Notes under the pieces: model-generated
What the model saw: only the letters and a program-made list of their open reading frames with translations
What the model was told of the DNA's origin: nothing
The model's database searches: none
Part shown: positions 32,099 to 43,061 of the stretch, one piece after another
How the letters are laid out: every line of letters starts with the position of its first letter
Numbering within the stretch: the stretch's first letter is position 1
Made by a program: the position numbers and the translations under genes
Assembly (NCBI GenBank): GCA_001942185.1
Contig: MKJV01000095.1
Location: forward strand, 1-64,000
DNA length: 64,000 nucleotides
Reading direction: 5' to 3'
From: Pseudonocardia sp. CNS-004
GTDB taxonomy: Bacteria; Actinomycetota; Actinomycetes; Mycobacteriales; Pseudonocardiaceae

Positions 32099-32433
32099 TG
32101 ACCGCCGCCGAGTCCGCTCCGGCACCCGATCGGCCGCCCTTCGCCGACGCCTCCCCGGCGCAGGTGCGGGCCGCTCTCCTCCCCGAGGACGCGACCGAGT
32201 TCGACCGCCAGTGGCAGGACGTCATGGCCCGCGCGACCCGTGAACTCGACCTCACCGAGGTCCACCGAACGCTGAACACCTGGCGGCGAGTGGCGTGGGT
32301 GACCACGGCAACCGGCCCGGAACGCTACCGCGCCGTGCTCGCCAGCGCCGAAGAACGACGCCACACCGGAGAACGCCACCCCCAGGCCACACCCTGGCAC
32401 CAGCTGAAAGCGGAACTCGGACTACCGGAGTGA
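32099..32433 (+). CDS. DUF6247-like protein, probable antitoxin
   Basis: Protein of 111 residues starting at ATG 32099. It begins MTAAESAPAPDRPPFADASP, then VRAALLPEDATEFDRQWQDVM, LDLTEVHRTLNTWRRVAWVT, and ends HQLKAELGLPE. The pattern matches small actinobacterial proteins that usually precede a RelE/ParE-like toxin. It is helical and acidic with no recognised DNA-binding motif. Its stop overlaps the toxin GTG (GTGA), the usual coupling of type II toxin-antitoxin pairs. Confidence 0.75.
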
Positions 32434-32681
32434 CGTACTCACTCGACGTCGATCCGCTGGCCGAGCAACAGATCGCAGCGCTGCCACAGAACGCGCTGGC
32501 CGTACTGGCCGACGGACTCACCGTCCTCGAACTGGTTCCCTGGAACGGGCTACCGGTCAACCACTCCAATCCGGATGGCCCTGTGCGCCAGCTCCCGTTC
32601 GGCAGCCTCGGGATGATCACCTACCTCATCCTCGACGACCAACAGCGGGTGGACCTGTTGATCGTCACCTGGGCCGGCTGA
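32430..32681 (+). CDS. RelE/ParE-superfamily toxin-like protein
   Basis: Protein of 83 residues with GTG start overlapping the upstream stop. It reads YSLDVDPLAEQQIAALP at the N-terminus and ITYLILDDQQRVDLLIVTWAG at the end. This is the small alpha/beta pattern of RelE/ParE toxins: a helix-rich start, then beta strands with an Arg-containing final strand. Likely an mRNA interferase or gyrase poison neutralised by the preceding protein; activity is inferred from fold and gene order. Confidence 0.75.
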   Translation: MTYSLDVDPLAEQQIAALPQNALAVLADGLTVLELVPWNGLPVNHSNPDGPVRQLPFGSLGMITYLILDDQQRVDLLIVTWAG

Positions 32682-32695
32682 ACGTCCCTTCCACC

Positions 32696-32800
32696 TACGC
32701 CACGTCCGCCGGCTGCCGCCAGTGACCGCCACCAGCTCCGCGAACGTCGTGGGATACACCGCGTGCGCGAACCGCTCGATCTGACGTCGTTTCGTTACCC
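32696..32800 (-). repeat. ybaK 3'-end repeat, copy B
   Basis: The minus strand reads QIERFAHAVYPTTFAELVAV then TGG, and after one missing G, EPADVA and a stop. It is the closest relative of copy C and forms with it a direct repeat flanking the toxin-antitoxin genes. No ybaK body precedes it. The following 32801-33018 stretch contains a short minus-strand reading (MPLPVAQIQFRLVSELSA) that I cannot assign. Confidence 0.65.
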
Positions 32801-33018
32801 GCGAGCGGCGCGGTCCTGACGGTCGGGACTCAGCGGCGAGTTGCCTCGAAGAACATGCGCTCGCGCCCGAGGGCGGACTGCACCGAGCGCCGATAGCTCG
32901 CTGACCAGCCGAAACTGAATCTGAGCGACGGGCAGCGGCATTGCGTGGGTACGTCCTGGATACGGGGTGAGCTTGTTACCGCGGCGCTCACTCCGTCGCC
33001 TCCCGACGGTGACACGGA

Positions 33019-33372
33019 TCAAGGCATGTGGGCGAGCACGTTGACCACGGTGCCGCTGGGATCCTCCACGAAGAAGCGACGCACGCCCCACGGCTCGACG
33101 GTGAGCGGATACACGACGCGCAGTCCGCGACGCACGGCCTCGGCATGCGCGGCATCAACAGCCTCCGGGTCACCGACGTCTATCCCGAAGCGCGGTGGCG
33201 GGTTCTCCATCCCTCGTGGAGGGATGAGGACCTGCGCCGTGGGGTTGGTCGGCGAGGCGAGGCCAAGGACTGGGTCTTCCATCGTGACTTTGAACCCGAG
33301 GACCTCGACGTAGAAGTCCCGGGAGGCGGCGAGGTCGTCCCCATCGGCGTACGCAACGATTCTTTTGATCAC
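33019..33372 (-). CDS. VOC family (glyoxalase-like) protein
   Basis: Protein of 117 residues from GTG 33372. Pattern: [59 protein letters not shown], and EPWGVRRFFVEDPSGTVVNVLAH. These are the two beta-alpha-beta-beta-beta halves of a vicinal oxygen chelate domain with the typical terminal DPSGTVVNVL. Possible role in antibiotic or aldehyde detoxification; metal and substrate unknown. Confidence 0.85.
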   Translation of the reverse strand: MIKRIVAYADGDDLAASRDFYVEVLGFKVTMEDPVLGLASPTNPTAQVLIPPRGMENPPPRFGIDVGDPEAVDAAHAEAVRRGLRVVYPLTVEPWGVRRFFVEDPSGTVVNVLAHMP

Positions 33373-33542
33373 AGGCCCAGGATGGCAGCTACACGCCCGC
33401 CTGGCTTGGACAAATGGGAAGCCACCCCACCGAATGGTGCCAGGCGTTTGAGTGACGGCGAGGCTCCGTTGCCGCGCCGTAGAGCAGGAGATTCGAGTCG
33501 CCGCGCCTGAGCGAGCCCCACGGACCCGACGCCGACACATTT

Positions 33543-34031
33543 CTACGCCACATCAGCCGGCTCGCCGCCTGTGACGGCGACCAGTTCCGTGAACGTGGTT
33601 GGAAATACTGCGTGCGCGATCCCGCCTGCCGCCCACACCTCGTCGTAGGCCTCGAGCGCCCGGTCGACGAGCGTGCGCAGCGGCTGCGGGTGCCCGACCG
33701 GGGCGACGCCGCCGATGGTCTGCCCGGTGGTGGTGCGCACGAACTCCGGCGTCGCTCGCCGCACGCGCCTCGCACCGACGATCTGGGCGACCTTGGCGGT
33801 GTCCACGCGGTGCGCACCCGAGGTCAGCACGAGCAGCGGGTCGCCGTCGGCGTCGAAGACCAGGGAGTTCGCGATCTGGCCCACCTCGACGCCCAGTGCG
33901 TCCGCGGCGGCCGCGGCGGTGGTGACGGCGTCGGGGAGTACTCGCATCCGAGCCACTCGGGACGGGTCGGCGCCGCCGGCGGTGAGTGCGGCGACGACGA
34001 GTTCGACGTTGCGGTGGGTCGCGGTGCTCAC
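33543..34031 (-). CDS. YbaK/EbsC-type aminoacyl-tRNA deacylase (repeat copy A at its 3' end)
   Basis: Trans-editing domain protein of 162 residues, GTG start. Blocks: GVEVGQIANSLVFDADGDPL, a catalytic-type Lys in DTAKVAQIVGARRVRRATPE, TTGQTIGGVAPVGHP, and the tail GIAHAVFPTTFTELVAVTGG then EPADVA. YbaK-family proteins hydrolyse mischarged Cys-tRNA(Pro) or similar. It is the intact source-type gene for the tail repeats B to E. It starts 21 bases after the pseudokinase stop and is probably cotranscribed with it. Confidence 0.9.
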   Translation of the reverse strand: MSTATHRNVELVVAALTAGGADPSRVARMRVLPDAVTTAAAAADALGVEVGQIANSLVFDADGDPLLVLTSGAHRVDTAKVAQIVGARRVRRATPEFVRTTTGQTIGGVAPVGHPQPLRTLVDRALEAYDEVWAAGGIAHAVFPTTFTELVAVTGGEPADVA

Positions 34032-34052
34032 CCCTGCATCACATCACGGGCG

Positions 34053-35295
34053 TCATCCGGATTGTCCGGCGACGCGGGTGCCGGTGAGCGCGCTCCCGTC
34101 GGAGGCCCGCACCACGCAGTGCACGGCCCGGTCGCCCGCGCCGAACGCGGCCTCGGTGGGCACCAGCGCCACCAGCCGCAGGCCCGATCGCCCGGCCGGC
34201 TCGACCACCGTCTCGAAGGCCGGCTCGCACGCGGCCGCGGCGAACCGGACGAGGGAGTCCCGCCCCGGGTAGCGCGTGGCGGCAGCGCCGAACGGGTCGA
34301 GAGAGGCGATGATCTCCGCACCGTGCGGGCCTGCACAGTCGGCAGCGGCCGGCACGCCGCCCGCCGCGGGCGCGGTGACCAGGCACCCGCCCGCCACGTC
34401 GGCGTCGGGGCCGTAGTCGACGACCGGGATCCCGCGGCCCCGCCAGCGCCAGCCCGCGACCAGCCCGGCGAGCAGGCCGAGTGCGGCGCCCACACCCGCC
34501 CACCACCAGCGGCGGCCGCGGCCCGGCACCGCGTCGGCGTGCCTGCGGGGCCGCCTCGAGGTCGGCGGCCACCTGGCGCGCCGTCGGCCGGTCTCGCGGC
34601 TCCGGGCGCAGCAGCCCGGCGAGCGCGCTCGCCAGCGCGCCACCGCCGAACACCGGGACGACGCCGTCGGCGGGCGGGCGGCCGAGCACCGCGACGTGCA
34701 ACACGGCGCCGAGTGCCCAGAGGTCCGCCTCCGGTGTGGTCGGGCCACCGCCGCGCAGCTCCGGCGCGAGGAACGCGGGATCGCGGGTGGTGCGCAGCGG
34801 GTCGACGGCCTCGGTGACACCGGCCCCGGCCAGCCGGACCACCCCGTCCGGGGCGATCAGGACCGTGTGCGGGCCGACGTCACCGTGGACGATCCCGGCG
34901 GCGTGGGCCGCCTGCAGCGCCGACGCCAGCTGCCGGGCCATCGCGGACGCCGCCCGCTCGTCCAGCGGGCCGTCGGCCTTCACCCGCGCGGCCAGCGTGG
35001 GGGCGTCGACGAGCTCGGTGACGATGTGGTCGACGTCGCCGTCGGTGACCACGTCGTGGACGACGACGATCCCCGGATGGTCGAGCCTGCCCGCGGCCCG
35101 CGCCGACCGCAGCACCTGCTCCCGCACCCGCGGCCGCTCGTCCAGGTCGGTGGGCAGCCGCAGTTCCGCGACGCACACCTGGCGCCCCGTCACGCGGTCG
35201 GCGGCGCGCCACACCGGACCCGCTGCGGCGCCGCCGATCGCCCCCAGTACGACGTACCGACCGCCGATCACGCGGGTGGGACTGAATCCCGTCAT
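34053..35295 (-). CDS. Membrane-anchored serine/threonine pseudokinase (net frame change near 34545)
   Basis: N-terminal Hanks-type fold: glycine loop GAIGGAAAG, LDHPGIVVVHDV, HAAGIVHGDVGPHTVL, APELRGGGPTTPEADLWALGAVL. Key catalytic residues are replaced: the VAxK lysine is Ala43, HRD is HGD at 137-139, the catalytic-loop Asn is Thr144 and DFG is AGA at 156-158. A single transmembrane helix (GVGAALGLLAGLVAGW) is followed by an extracytoplasmic domain with DVAGGCLVTAP and CAGPHGAEII, similar to septum-formation-type domains. The change of frame near 34545 needs two losses or one insertion. Confidence 0.8.
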
Positions 35296-35333
35296 GCGGT
35301 GGCACCAACCGGTGGACGGATCATGATCGGCGT

Positions 35334-37986
<2,653 letters not shown>

Positions 37987-38012
<26 letters not shown>

Positions 38013-38795
38013 CCCTCGCCGTGAGTGGATACGGGTGCTGGAGCACTCGTATCCACTCAGAGGTGGTTGAGGCCTCCGGGGTGAGCACGTCGAACACCGC
38101 CTCCGCCTCGTCGCGGGCGACGTACATCCGCCAGGCCGTGTCGGCGATGTCGTCGGGGTCCAGGGTGGGCAGCGTCGCGCCCTGGCCGGTGAACGCCCGG
38201 TGGATGTCGCCGCGCTCGATCAGCCCGCCGATCGTGAGCGTGGCCGCGTAGACGCCCCGGTCGCGCACGGCCGCGGCGAGCGTGAGGACGTACATGCGCA
38301 GTGCGGCGGAGGCCGGGGCGAGCGTGCCCAGCATCGGCATCGGCCGCAGGCCGCTGAGGCCACCACCGAAGATCAGGCGCCGTCGCCGCGCTCCAGCATG
38401 CGCGGCAGCGTCGCGGCGACGACGTCGGCGGCGGGCAGCACCGTGGACTCGAACGCCGCCCGGACGTCGGCGACACCGGCGTCGGGCAGCGCGACGATCC
38501 CTCCGCCGAGGTCCGCGGTGGCCGGTCCGTAGTAGACGGTGTCGATGTCGCCGAGGTCGGTGGCGATCCGGGCGAGCACGTCGCGCGCCTGCGCGGGGTC
38601 GGTGACGTCGGCCGCGTAGCTGCGTGACTCGATCCCGTCGGCCGCGAGGTCGTCCCGGTACCCGGCGTGCCGGGCGGCGGTGCGCGACACGAGCGCCACG
38701 GCGAAGCCCTCGCGCCCGAACCGCCGGGCCATCGACATCCCGAGCCCCGGCCCCACGCCGAGCACCGCGATCACCTTGGAAGAAGTTGAGGTCAT
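37987..38795 (-). CDS. SDR-family protein lacking the catalytic Tyr/Lys (frame break near 38376)
   Basis: Rossmann N-terminus VIAVLGVGPGLGMSMARRFG and AVALVSRTAARHAGYRDDL are short-chain dehydrogenase NAD(P) motifs. YAADVTDPAQARDVLARI follows. Where YxxxK should occur the second frame reads GTLAPASAALRMYVLTL, with neither residue. ATG 38795 is preferred to TTG 38801 because AGGAAG lies 6 bases upstream. The frame runs to 37987, through the hairpin and into the icd end. A stop at 38057 in a shifted frame would be more natural. Expression is probably controlled by the divergent TetR. Confidence 0.75.
38023..38058. terminator. Long hairpin downstream of icd
   Basis: GAGTGGATACG (38023-38033) and CGTATCCACTC (38048-38058) are exact reverse complements. 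The inner bases extend the pairing with a G-T wobble and GTGCT/AGCAC, giving a near-continuous stem of about 16-17 pairs with a tiny loop. It lies 10 bases after the icd stop in the convergent spacer, consistent with a bidirectional terminator. Confidence 0.7.
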
Positions 38796-38805
38796 GCTCA
38801 ACTTC
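38782..38805. promoter_or_regulatory. Putative TetR operator over the SDR start codon
   Basis: GAAGTTGA and TCAACTTC form a perfect 8-bp inverted repeat with an 8-base spacer that contains the SDR start codon. A further half site GTCAACTTCC lies near 38829, just before the divergent TetR gene at 38848. The arrangement suits repression of the SDR and autoregulation by that TetR. Confidence 0.55.
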
Positions 38806-38847
38806 CTACCGCTAACCTGAGCAGGTCGTCAACTTCCGGGACGGGGC

Positions 38848-39465
38848 ATGGCTCTGCGCAAGGACGCCCAACGCAACCGCGAGCGGCTCGTCGACGCGGC
38901 GCGCGCGGTCTTCGCCGAACGCGGTCTCGACGTGGCCCTCGACGAGGTCGCCCGGCGGGCCGGGGTGAGCATCGGAACCCTCTACAACCGCTTCCCCACC
39001 CGCGCCGACCTGGTGCGCGCGGTGTTCGCCGACCGGGCGGAGACCGTCGTCCGCATCGCCGAGCACGCACTGGGGACGGACGACGCCTGGGCCGGGTTCA
39101 CCCACTTCGTGGAGCAGGTCTGCCGGATGCAGGCCGCCGACCGCGGATACAACGACCTGGCAGCGCGCAGCCTCCCCCAGGCCGCACCGACGCCGGAGCA
39201 CGTCCGCGGGTACGAACTGATGACCGAGGTCGTCGAGCGGGCGAAACGCAGCGGGGCGCTGCGGCCGGACTTCGTGCTCTCCGACATGGCGTTCGTGACC
39301 TGGGCGATCACCCGCACCATCGAGGCCACCGCCGACGTCGACCCGCAGGCGTGGCGGCGCCACCTCGGCTTCGTCCTCGACGGCCTGCGCGCGCCCGCCG
39401 CGCACCCGCTCCCCGTGCCCGCCCTCACAGACGAGCAGGTCGGCCGGATCATGCGCGACTGCTGA
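38848..39465 (+). CDS. TetR/AcrR family regulator
   Basis: Protein of 205 residues. The N-terminal helix-turn-helix is RLVDAARAVFAERGLDVALD, then EVARRAGVSIGTLYNRFPTR, the canonical TetR DNA-binding domain. The ligand domain from residue 65 has no assignable family. ATG 38848. It is divergent from the SDR gene with a 52-base spacer carrying GTTGA-type half sites. Its 3' end overlaps the convergent saccharopine-dehydrogenase-like gene by 17 bases. Confidence 0.92.
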   Translation: MALRKDAQRNRERLVDAARAVFAERGLDVALDEVARRAGVSIGTLYNRFPTRADLVRAVFADRAETVVRIAEHALGTDDAWAGFTHFVEQVCRMQAADRGYNDLAARSLPQAAPTPEHVRGYELMTEVVERAKRSGALRPDFVLSDMAFVTWAITRTIEATADVDPQAWRRHLGFVLDGLRAPAAHPLPVPALTDEQVGRIMRDC

Positions 39466-40460
39466 CGCCCGCGGACCTCAACGCATCGGGGATGCCCGCG
39501 AGCTCGGGGAGCTCGTCGACGTGGTGCACGCCGGGCGGCAGCCCGCCGTCGAGCAACCGGGCGGTGACGTGCGCGGCGACCAGACCGGTGACGCGGCTCT
39601 GCTCCCGCCCGCTCAGCACGCGGGTCGCCTGCCGGCCGCCACGACGGGCGTCGACGCGGACGGCGAACCGGTCGCCGCCCAGGTGCACGCCACCGAACCC
39701 GCCGGCGAACAGCCGAGCAGCGCGCGGGTGCCGGGCCACCGGCCGCAGCACGCGACGCAGCCCGAACAGGCCGGCCGTCAACAGCCGCAGGTCGAGCGCG
39801 AGACGGGTCGTCACGTCGGGGATCCCGAGGGTCCGGCGGAGCGAGTGCTGGTCGGAGAAGGGGAACGGGTGGACCGTCCGCGTGCCGAACCCCGGCAGCT
39901 CCACGCGTTGCGGGCGGGCTGCAGCGGGCACGGGGGCGGCGAGCCCGGCCACCGTCCAGCGCACCGCGTCGGCGCCGTGGTGCTCCCCCGCGCCAGGAGC
40001 ACCGCGATGTCGACGCGCTCCGCGCCGCCCAGCTCGTCGACGGCCTGGCGGGCCAGCAGGTTCGTCAGGCCCGGCGCGAGTCCCACGCTCAGGACGGCCG
40101 TGGCCGCGTGGCCGACCGCCAGTTCGACGAGCCCCTCGACCTCCCGGAGCAGCGGCCAGGACGCCCCGACGTCCACCACGTGCACGCCGCTCGCGAGGCA
40201 GGCCCGCGCGATCCGCGCGTCCGGCGGTTCGACGCAGAGCACCACGGCCGAGATGCGCTCGTCGGCGAGCACGCGCTCGAACCCGGCCACGTCGCCGACG
40301 TCCACGCGACGCGCGCGCCCGCCCCCACCGACGCCGCGAGCGTGCGGGCCCGCTCGGCGTCCCGTCCGGCGACCACGACGCGACCGGGCAGCCGGGTGGC
40401 GAGCTCCCGGGTGGCGGCGGCGCCCACCGCGCCGTACCCACCGACGACGAGGACGTTCAC
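39449..40460 (-). CDS. Saccharopine dehydrogenase-like NAD(P)-binding protein (frame breaks near 40310 and 39990)
   Basis: About 337 residues after two corrections. The N-terminal Rossmann motif VLVVGGYGAVGAAATREL and VVVAGRDAERARTLA is followed, in a second frame, by VVLCVEPPDARIARACLASG, VHVVDVGA and VLSVGLAPGLTNLLA. The third frame gives the C-terminal part (FPFSDQHSLRRTLGIPDVTT). This fits the saccharopine reductase-like oxidoreductases of actinobacteria with unknown substrate rather than a lysine-pathway enzyme. Confidence 0.8.
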
Positions 40461-40526
40461 CGTGCCACTTCTACCACGGCAGCGCGGGCCGAAATCCGGT
40501 TGCGGACGGCCGTAACGTGGTCAGAC

Positions 40527-41312
40527 GTGCTCAGGCCCTACCTCCACCTGGTCAGGGCGGGATTCCGGCGCCACTCCATCTACCTCGCGGCGAGCCTCGC
40601 AGGCCTGTTCACGAACACCGTGTTCGGGCTCCTGCGGGTCGCCGTGCTGCTCGCCGTCGTCGGGCAGACGGGTAGCGCGGCGGGCTACGACGCCGCCGAC
40701 ACCGGCACGTTCGTGTGGCTGGGGCAGGGTCTGCTCGCGGTCGTCATGATCTGGCCGGACCGGGAGCTCGCCCAGCGGGTGCGCTCCGGTGACGTCGCGA
40801 TCGACCTCGGCAGGCCGTGGAACCTCCAGCCCGCGCTGCTGGCGCAGGACCTCGGCAGGGCCGGCCACGCCATGCTGATCCGGTTCGGGCCCCCGGTGCT
40901 GTTCGGCGCGCTCGTCCTGCCGTTCCGGTGGCCGCACAGCCCGTGGACGGTGCTGGTCTTCGCGCTGTCCACCGTGCTGGCCGTGGTGATCAGCTTCGCC
41001 GCCCGCTTCCTGCTCGACCTGACCGCGTTCTGGCTGCTCGACAACCGCGGCGTCGCCACCGTCTACGCGGCGGCGACGGGCGTGCTGTGCGGGCTGACCG
41101 TCCCGGTCGCGTACTTCCCCGACCCGATCCGGATCGCCCTCTACGCCACCCCGTTCCCGGCGATGCTGCAGACACCGATCGACGTGTTCGGCGAACGCGG
41201 CGCCACCGCGGCCCTGCTCGGCCACCAGGTGCTCTGGGCGGCGCTGCTGCTGGCGGCGGGGCAGCTCGTGCTCGCCAGGGCCACCCGCAAGCTGGTGGTG
41301 CAGGGTGGATAG
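40527..41312 (+). CDS. ABC-2 type exporter permease, subunit 1
   Basis: Membrane protein of 261 residues, GTG start, six hydrophobic segments. LVRAGFRRHSIYLAASLAG, IDLGRPWNLQPALLAQDLG and VPVAYFPDPIRIALYATPFPAM match the ABC-2 permeases of the DUF990-like pairs found with a single ATPase. Its stop overlaps the next permease start by 8 bases. Export substrate unknown. Confidence 0.88.
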   Translation: MLRPYLHLVRAGFRRHSIYLAASLAGLFTNTVFGLLRVAVLLAVVGQTGSAAGYDAADTGTFVWLGQGLLAVVMIWPDRELAQRVRSGDVAIDLGRPWNLQPALLAQDLGRAGHAMLIRFGPPVLFGALVLPFRWPHSPWTVLVFALSTVLAVVISFAARFLLDLTAFWLLDNRGVATVYAAATGVLCGLTVPVAYFPDPIRIALYATPFPAMLQTPIDVFGERGATAALLGHQVLWAALLLAAGQLVLARATRKLVVQGG

Positions 41313-42105
41313 CGTCCGGATCCTGCTGCGGCTGCTCCGATCGCGGGTGCGCAGCCAGCTCGCCTACCCCACGTCGTTCGCCCTCGACGCGCTCGGGCAG
41401 GCGATCGCCCAGGCCAACGAGCTCGCCGTGATCCTCATCGTGTTCGCGCAGGTCGACTCGCTCGGCGGCTTCTCCCGCGAGGAGGTGCTGCTGCTCTACG
41501 GGCTCGCCGGGATCTCGTTCGGCCTCGCCGACCTCGCCGTCGGCCAGCTCGACGAGCTGCCCCGCTGGATCCGCACCGGCGAGCTGGACGTGTTGCTCGC
41601 CCGGCCGCTCGGCGTGCTCTCCCAGCTCGTGACGAGCGATCTGCAGCTGCGACGGCTCGGCCGAGCCGGGGTCGGCGTGCTCGTGCTCGCCGCGGTGCTG
41701 GCGTACGGGCAGGTGGAGCCCACACCCGTGAACGTGCTGCTCGTCCTCGTCACCCCGCTGGTCGGCGCGACGATCACCGCATCCGTCTGGGTGATGACCT
41801 GCTCGATCTCGTTCTGGGTCGTCGAGGGCCGCGAGCTGGCCAACGCGTTCACCTACGGCTCGACGCTGACCACGGCTTACCCGATCACCGTGTTCGGACC
41901 GTGGTTGCGCCGCCTGTTCTGCTACGCCGTGCCGTCCGCGTTCGTGGCGTACTTCCCCACCCTGGCGCTGCTGGACCGGCCCGACCCGCTCGGGCTGCCG
42001 CACGCCCTGCGCTACGCCGCACCACTCGTCGCCGTCGCCGCCGTGCTGGTCGCGGCGCTCGTCTGGCGCACCGCCGTCCGCCGCTACCAGGGAGCTGGAT
42101 CATGA
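41305..42105 (+). CDS. ABC-2 type exporter permease, subunit 2
   Basis: Membrane protein of 266 residues with GTG start. RSRVRSQLAYPTSFALDALG, a FGLADLAVGQLDELPRWIRT segment and LLARPLGVLSQLVTSDLQLR characterise the second subunit of this permease pair. Six hydrophobic segments. Its stop overlaps the ATPase start (ATGA), so the three genes form one tightly coupled operon. Confidence 0.88.
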   Translation: MDSVRILLRLLRSRVRSQLAYPTSFALDALGQAIAQANELAVILIVFAQVDSLGGFSREEVLLLYGLAGISFGLADLAVGQLDELPRWIRTGELDVLLARPLGVLSQLVTSDLQLRRLGRAGVGVLVLAAVLAYGQVEPTPVNVLLVLVTPLVGATITASVWVMTCSISFWVVEGRELANAFTYGSTLTTAYPITVFGPWLRRLFCYAVPSAFVAYFPTLALLDRPDPLGLPHALRYAAPLVAVAAVLVAALVWRTAVRRYQGAGS

Positions 42106-43052
42106 CCGCCGTCGTCCGGACCGAGGGTCTGCGCCGGGAGTTCACCGTCGGCCGCCGCTGCGCGCGGCGCCGCATCGTGGCGGTGAGCGACGTCGACCTG
42201 CAAATCGAGCCGGGCGAGGCGGTGGGCTTCCTCGGCCCGAACGGCGCAGGCAAGTCGACGACGATCAAGATGCTGACCGGCATCCTCGTCCCGACCGCCG
42301 GCCGGCTGCGCGTCTGCGACCTGGACCCCACCCGGCAGCGCCGCGAGCTCGCCCGCAGGCTCGGCGTCGTGTTCGGGCAGCGCAGCCAGCTGTGGTGGGA
42401 CCTCCCGCTGCGCGAGAGCTTCGACCTGCTCGGCGCGATCCACCGCGTACCGGGGGCGGAGCACCGCGCGCGGCTGGAACGGTGCGTGGACGTGCTGGAG
42501 CTCGGCCCGTTCCTCGACGTGGCGGTGCGCCAGCTGTCACTGGGCCAGCGGATGCGCGGCGAGGTGACCGCCGCCCTGCTGCACGGCCCCCAGCTGCTCG
42601 TACTGGACGAGCCGACCGTCGGGCTCGACCTGGTGAGCAAGGAGCGGCTGCGCACGTTCCTGCAGGAGGTCAACGTCGTCGACGGCATGACGATCCTGCT
42701 CACCACCCACGACCTGCCGGACGTCGAGCGGCTCTGCAGGCGCGTCGTGGTGATCGATCACGGCCGGGTGGTCGCCGACGACGCGATCGACGCGCTGCGC
42801 GCCCGCTCCGGGGGTGCGCGCGAGGTCGTGGTCGAGCTGGCGGAGCCCGCCGCCCCGCTGACCGGCATCGCCGGGGTGAGCGAGGTCCGCGTCGAGGCCG
42901 ACGGCGTGCGCCAGCGGCTGGCGTTCGCCCCCTCCGACACCACCGCGGCCGCGTTGATCGCCGCGGTCGCGGAACGGGTGGAGCTGCGCGACGTCACCGT
43001 CGTCGAACCGTCGATCGAGGACCTGGTGCGCACGCTCTACGCGCAGAACTGA
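42102..43052 (+). CDS. ABC exporter ATP-binding protein
   Basis: ATPase of 316 residues. Walker A GPNGAGKST (with KSTTIKML), a Q loop region VFGQRSQLWWDLPLRESFDL, signature LSLGQRMRGEVTAALLH, Walker B LLVLDEPTVGLD and switch TTHDLPDVE. The C-terminal 90 residues form an extra domain typical of drug/sodium exporter ATPases (NatA/DrrA-like). It powers the two preceding permeases. Confidence 0.93.
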   Translation: MTAVVRTEGLRREFTVGRRCARRRIVAVSDVDLQIEPGEAVGFLGPNGAGKSTTIKMLTGILVPTAGRLRVCDLDPTRQRRELARRLGVVFGQRSQLWWDLPLRESFDLLGAIHRVPGAEHRARLERCVDVLELGPFLDVAVRQLSLGQRMRGEVTAALLHGPQLLVLDEPTVGLDLVSKERLRTFLQEVNVVDGMTILLTTHDLPDVERLCRRVVVIDHGRVVADDAIDALRARSGGAREVVVELAEPAAPLTGIAGVSEVRVEADGVRQRLAFAPSDTTAAALIAAVAERVELRDVTVVEPSIEDLVRTLYAQN

Positions 43053-43061
43053 CGCCTCGGG

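Noticed and set aside
32801-33018. Short minus-strand reading MPLPVAQIQFRLVSELSA as a gene
   Set aside because: It needs an assumed frame change to reach a stop, has no recognisable family and no clear ribosome site; left unannotated.
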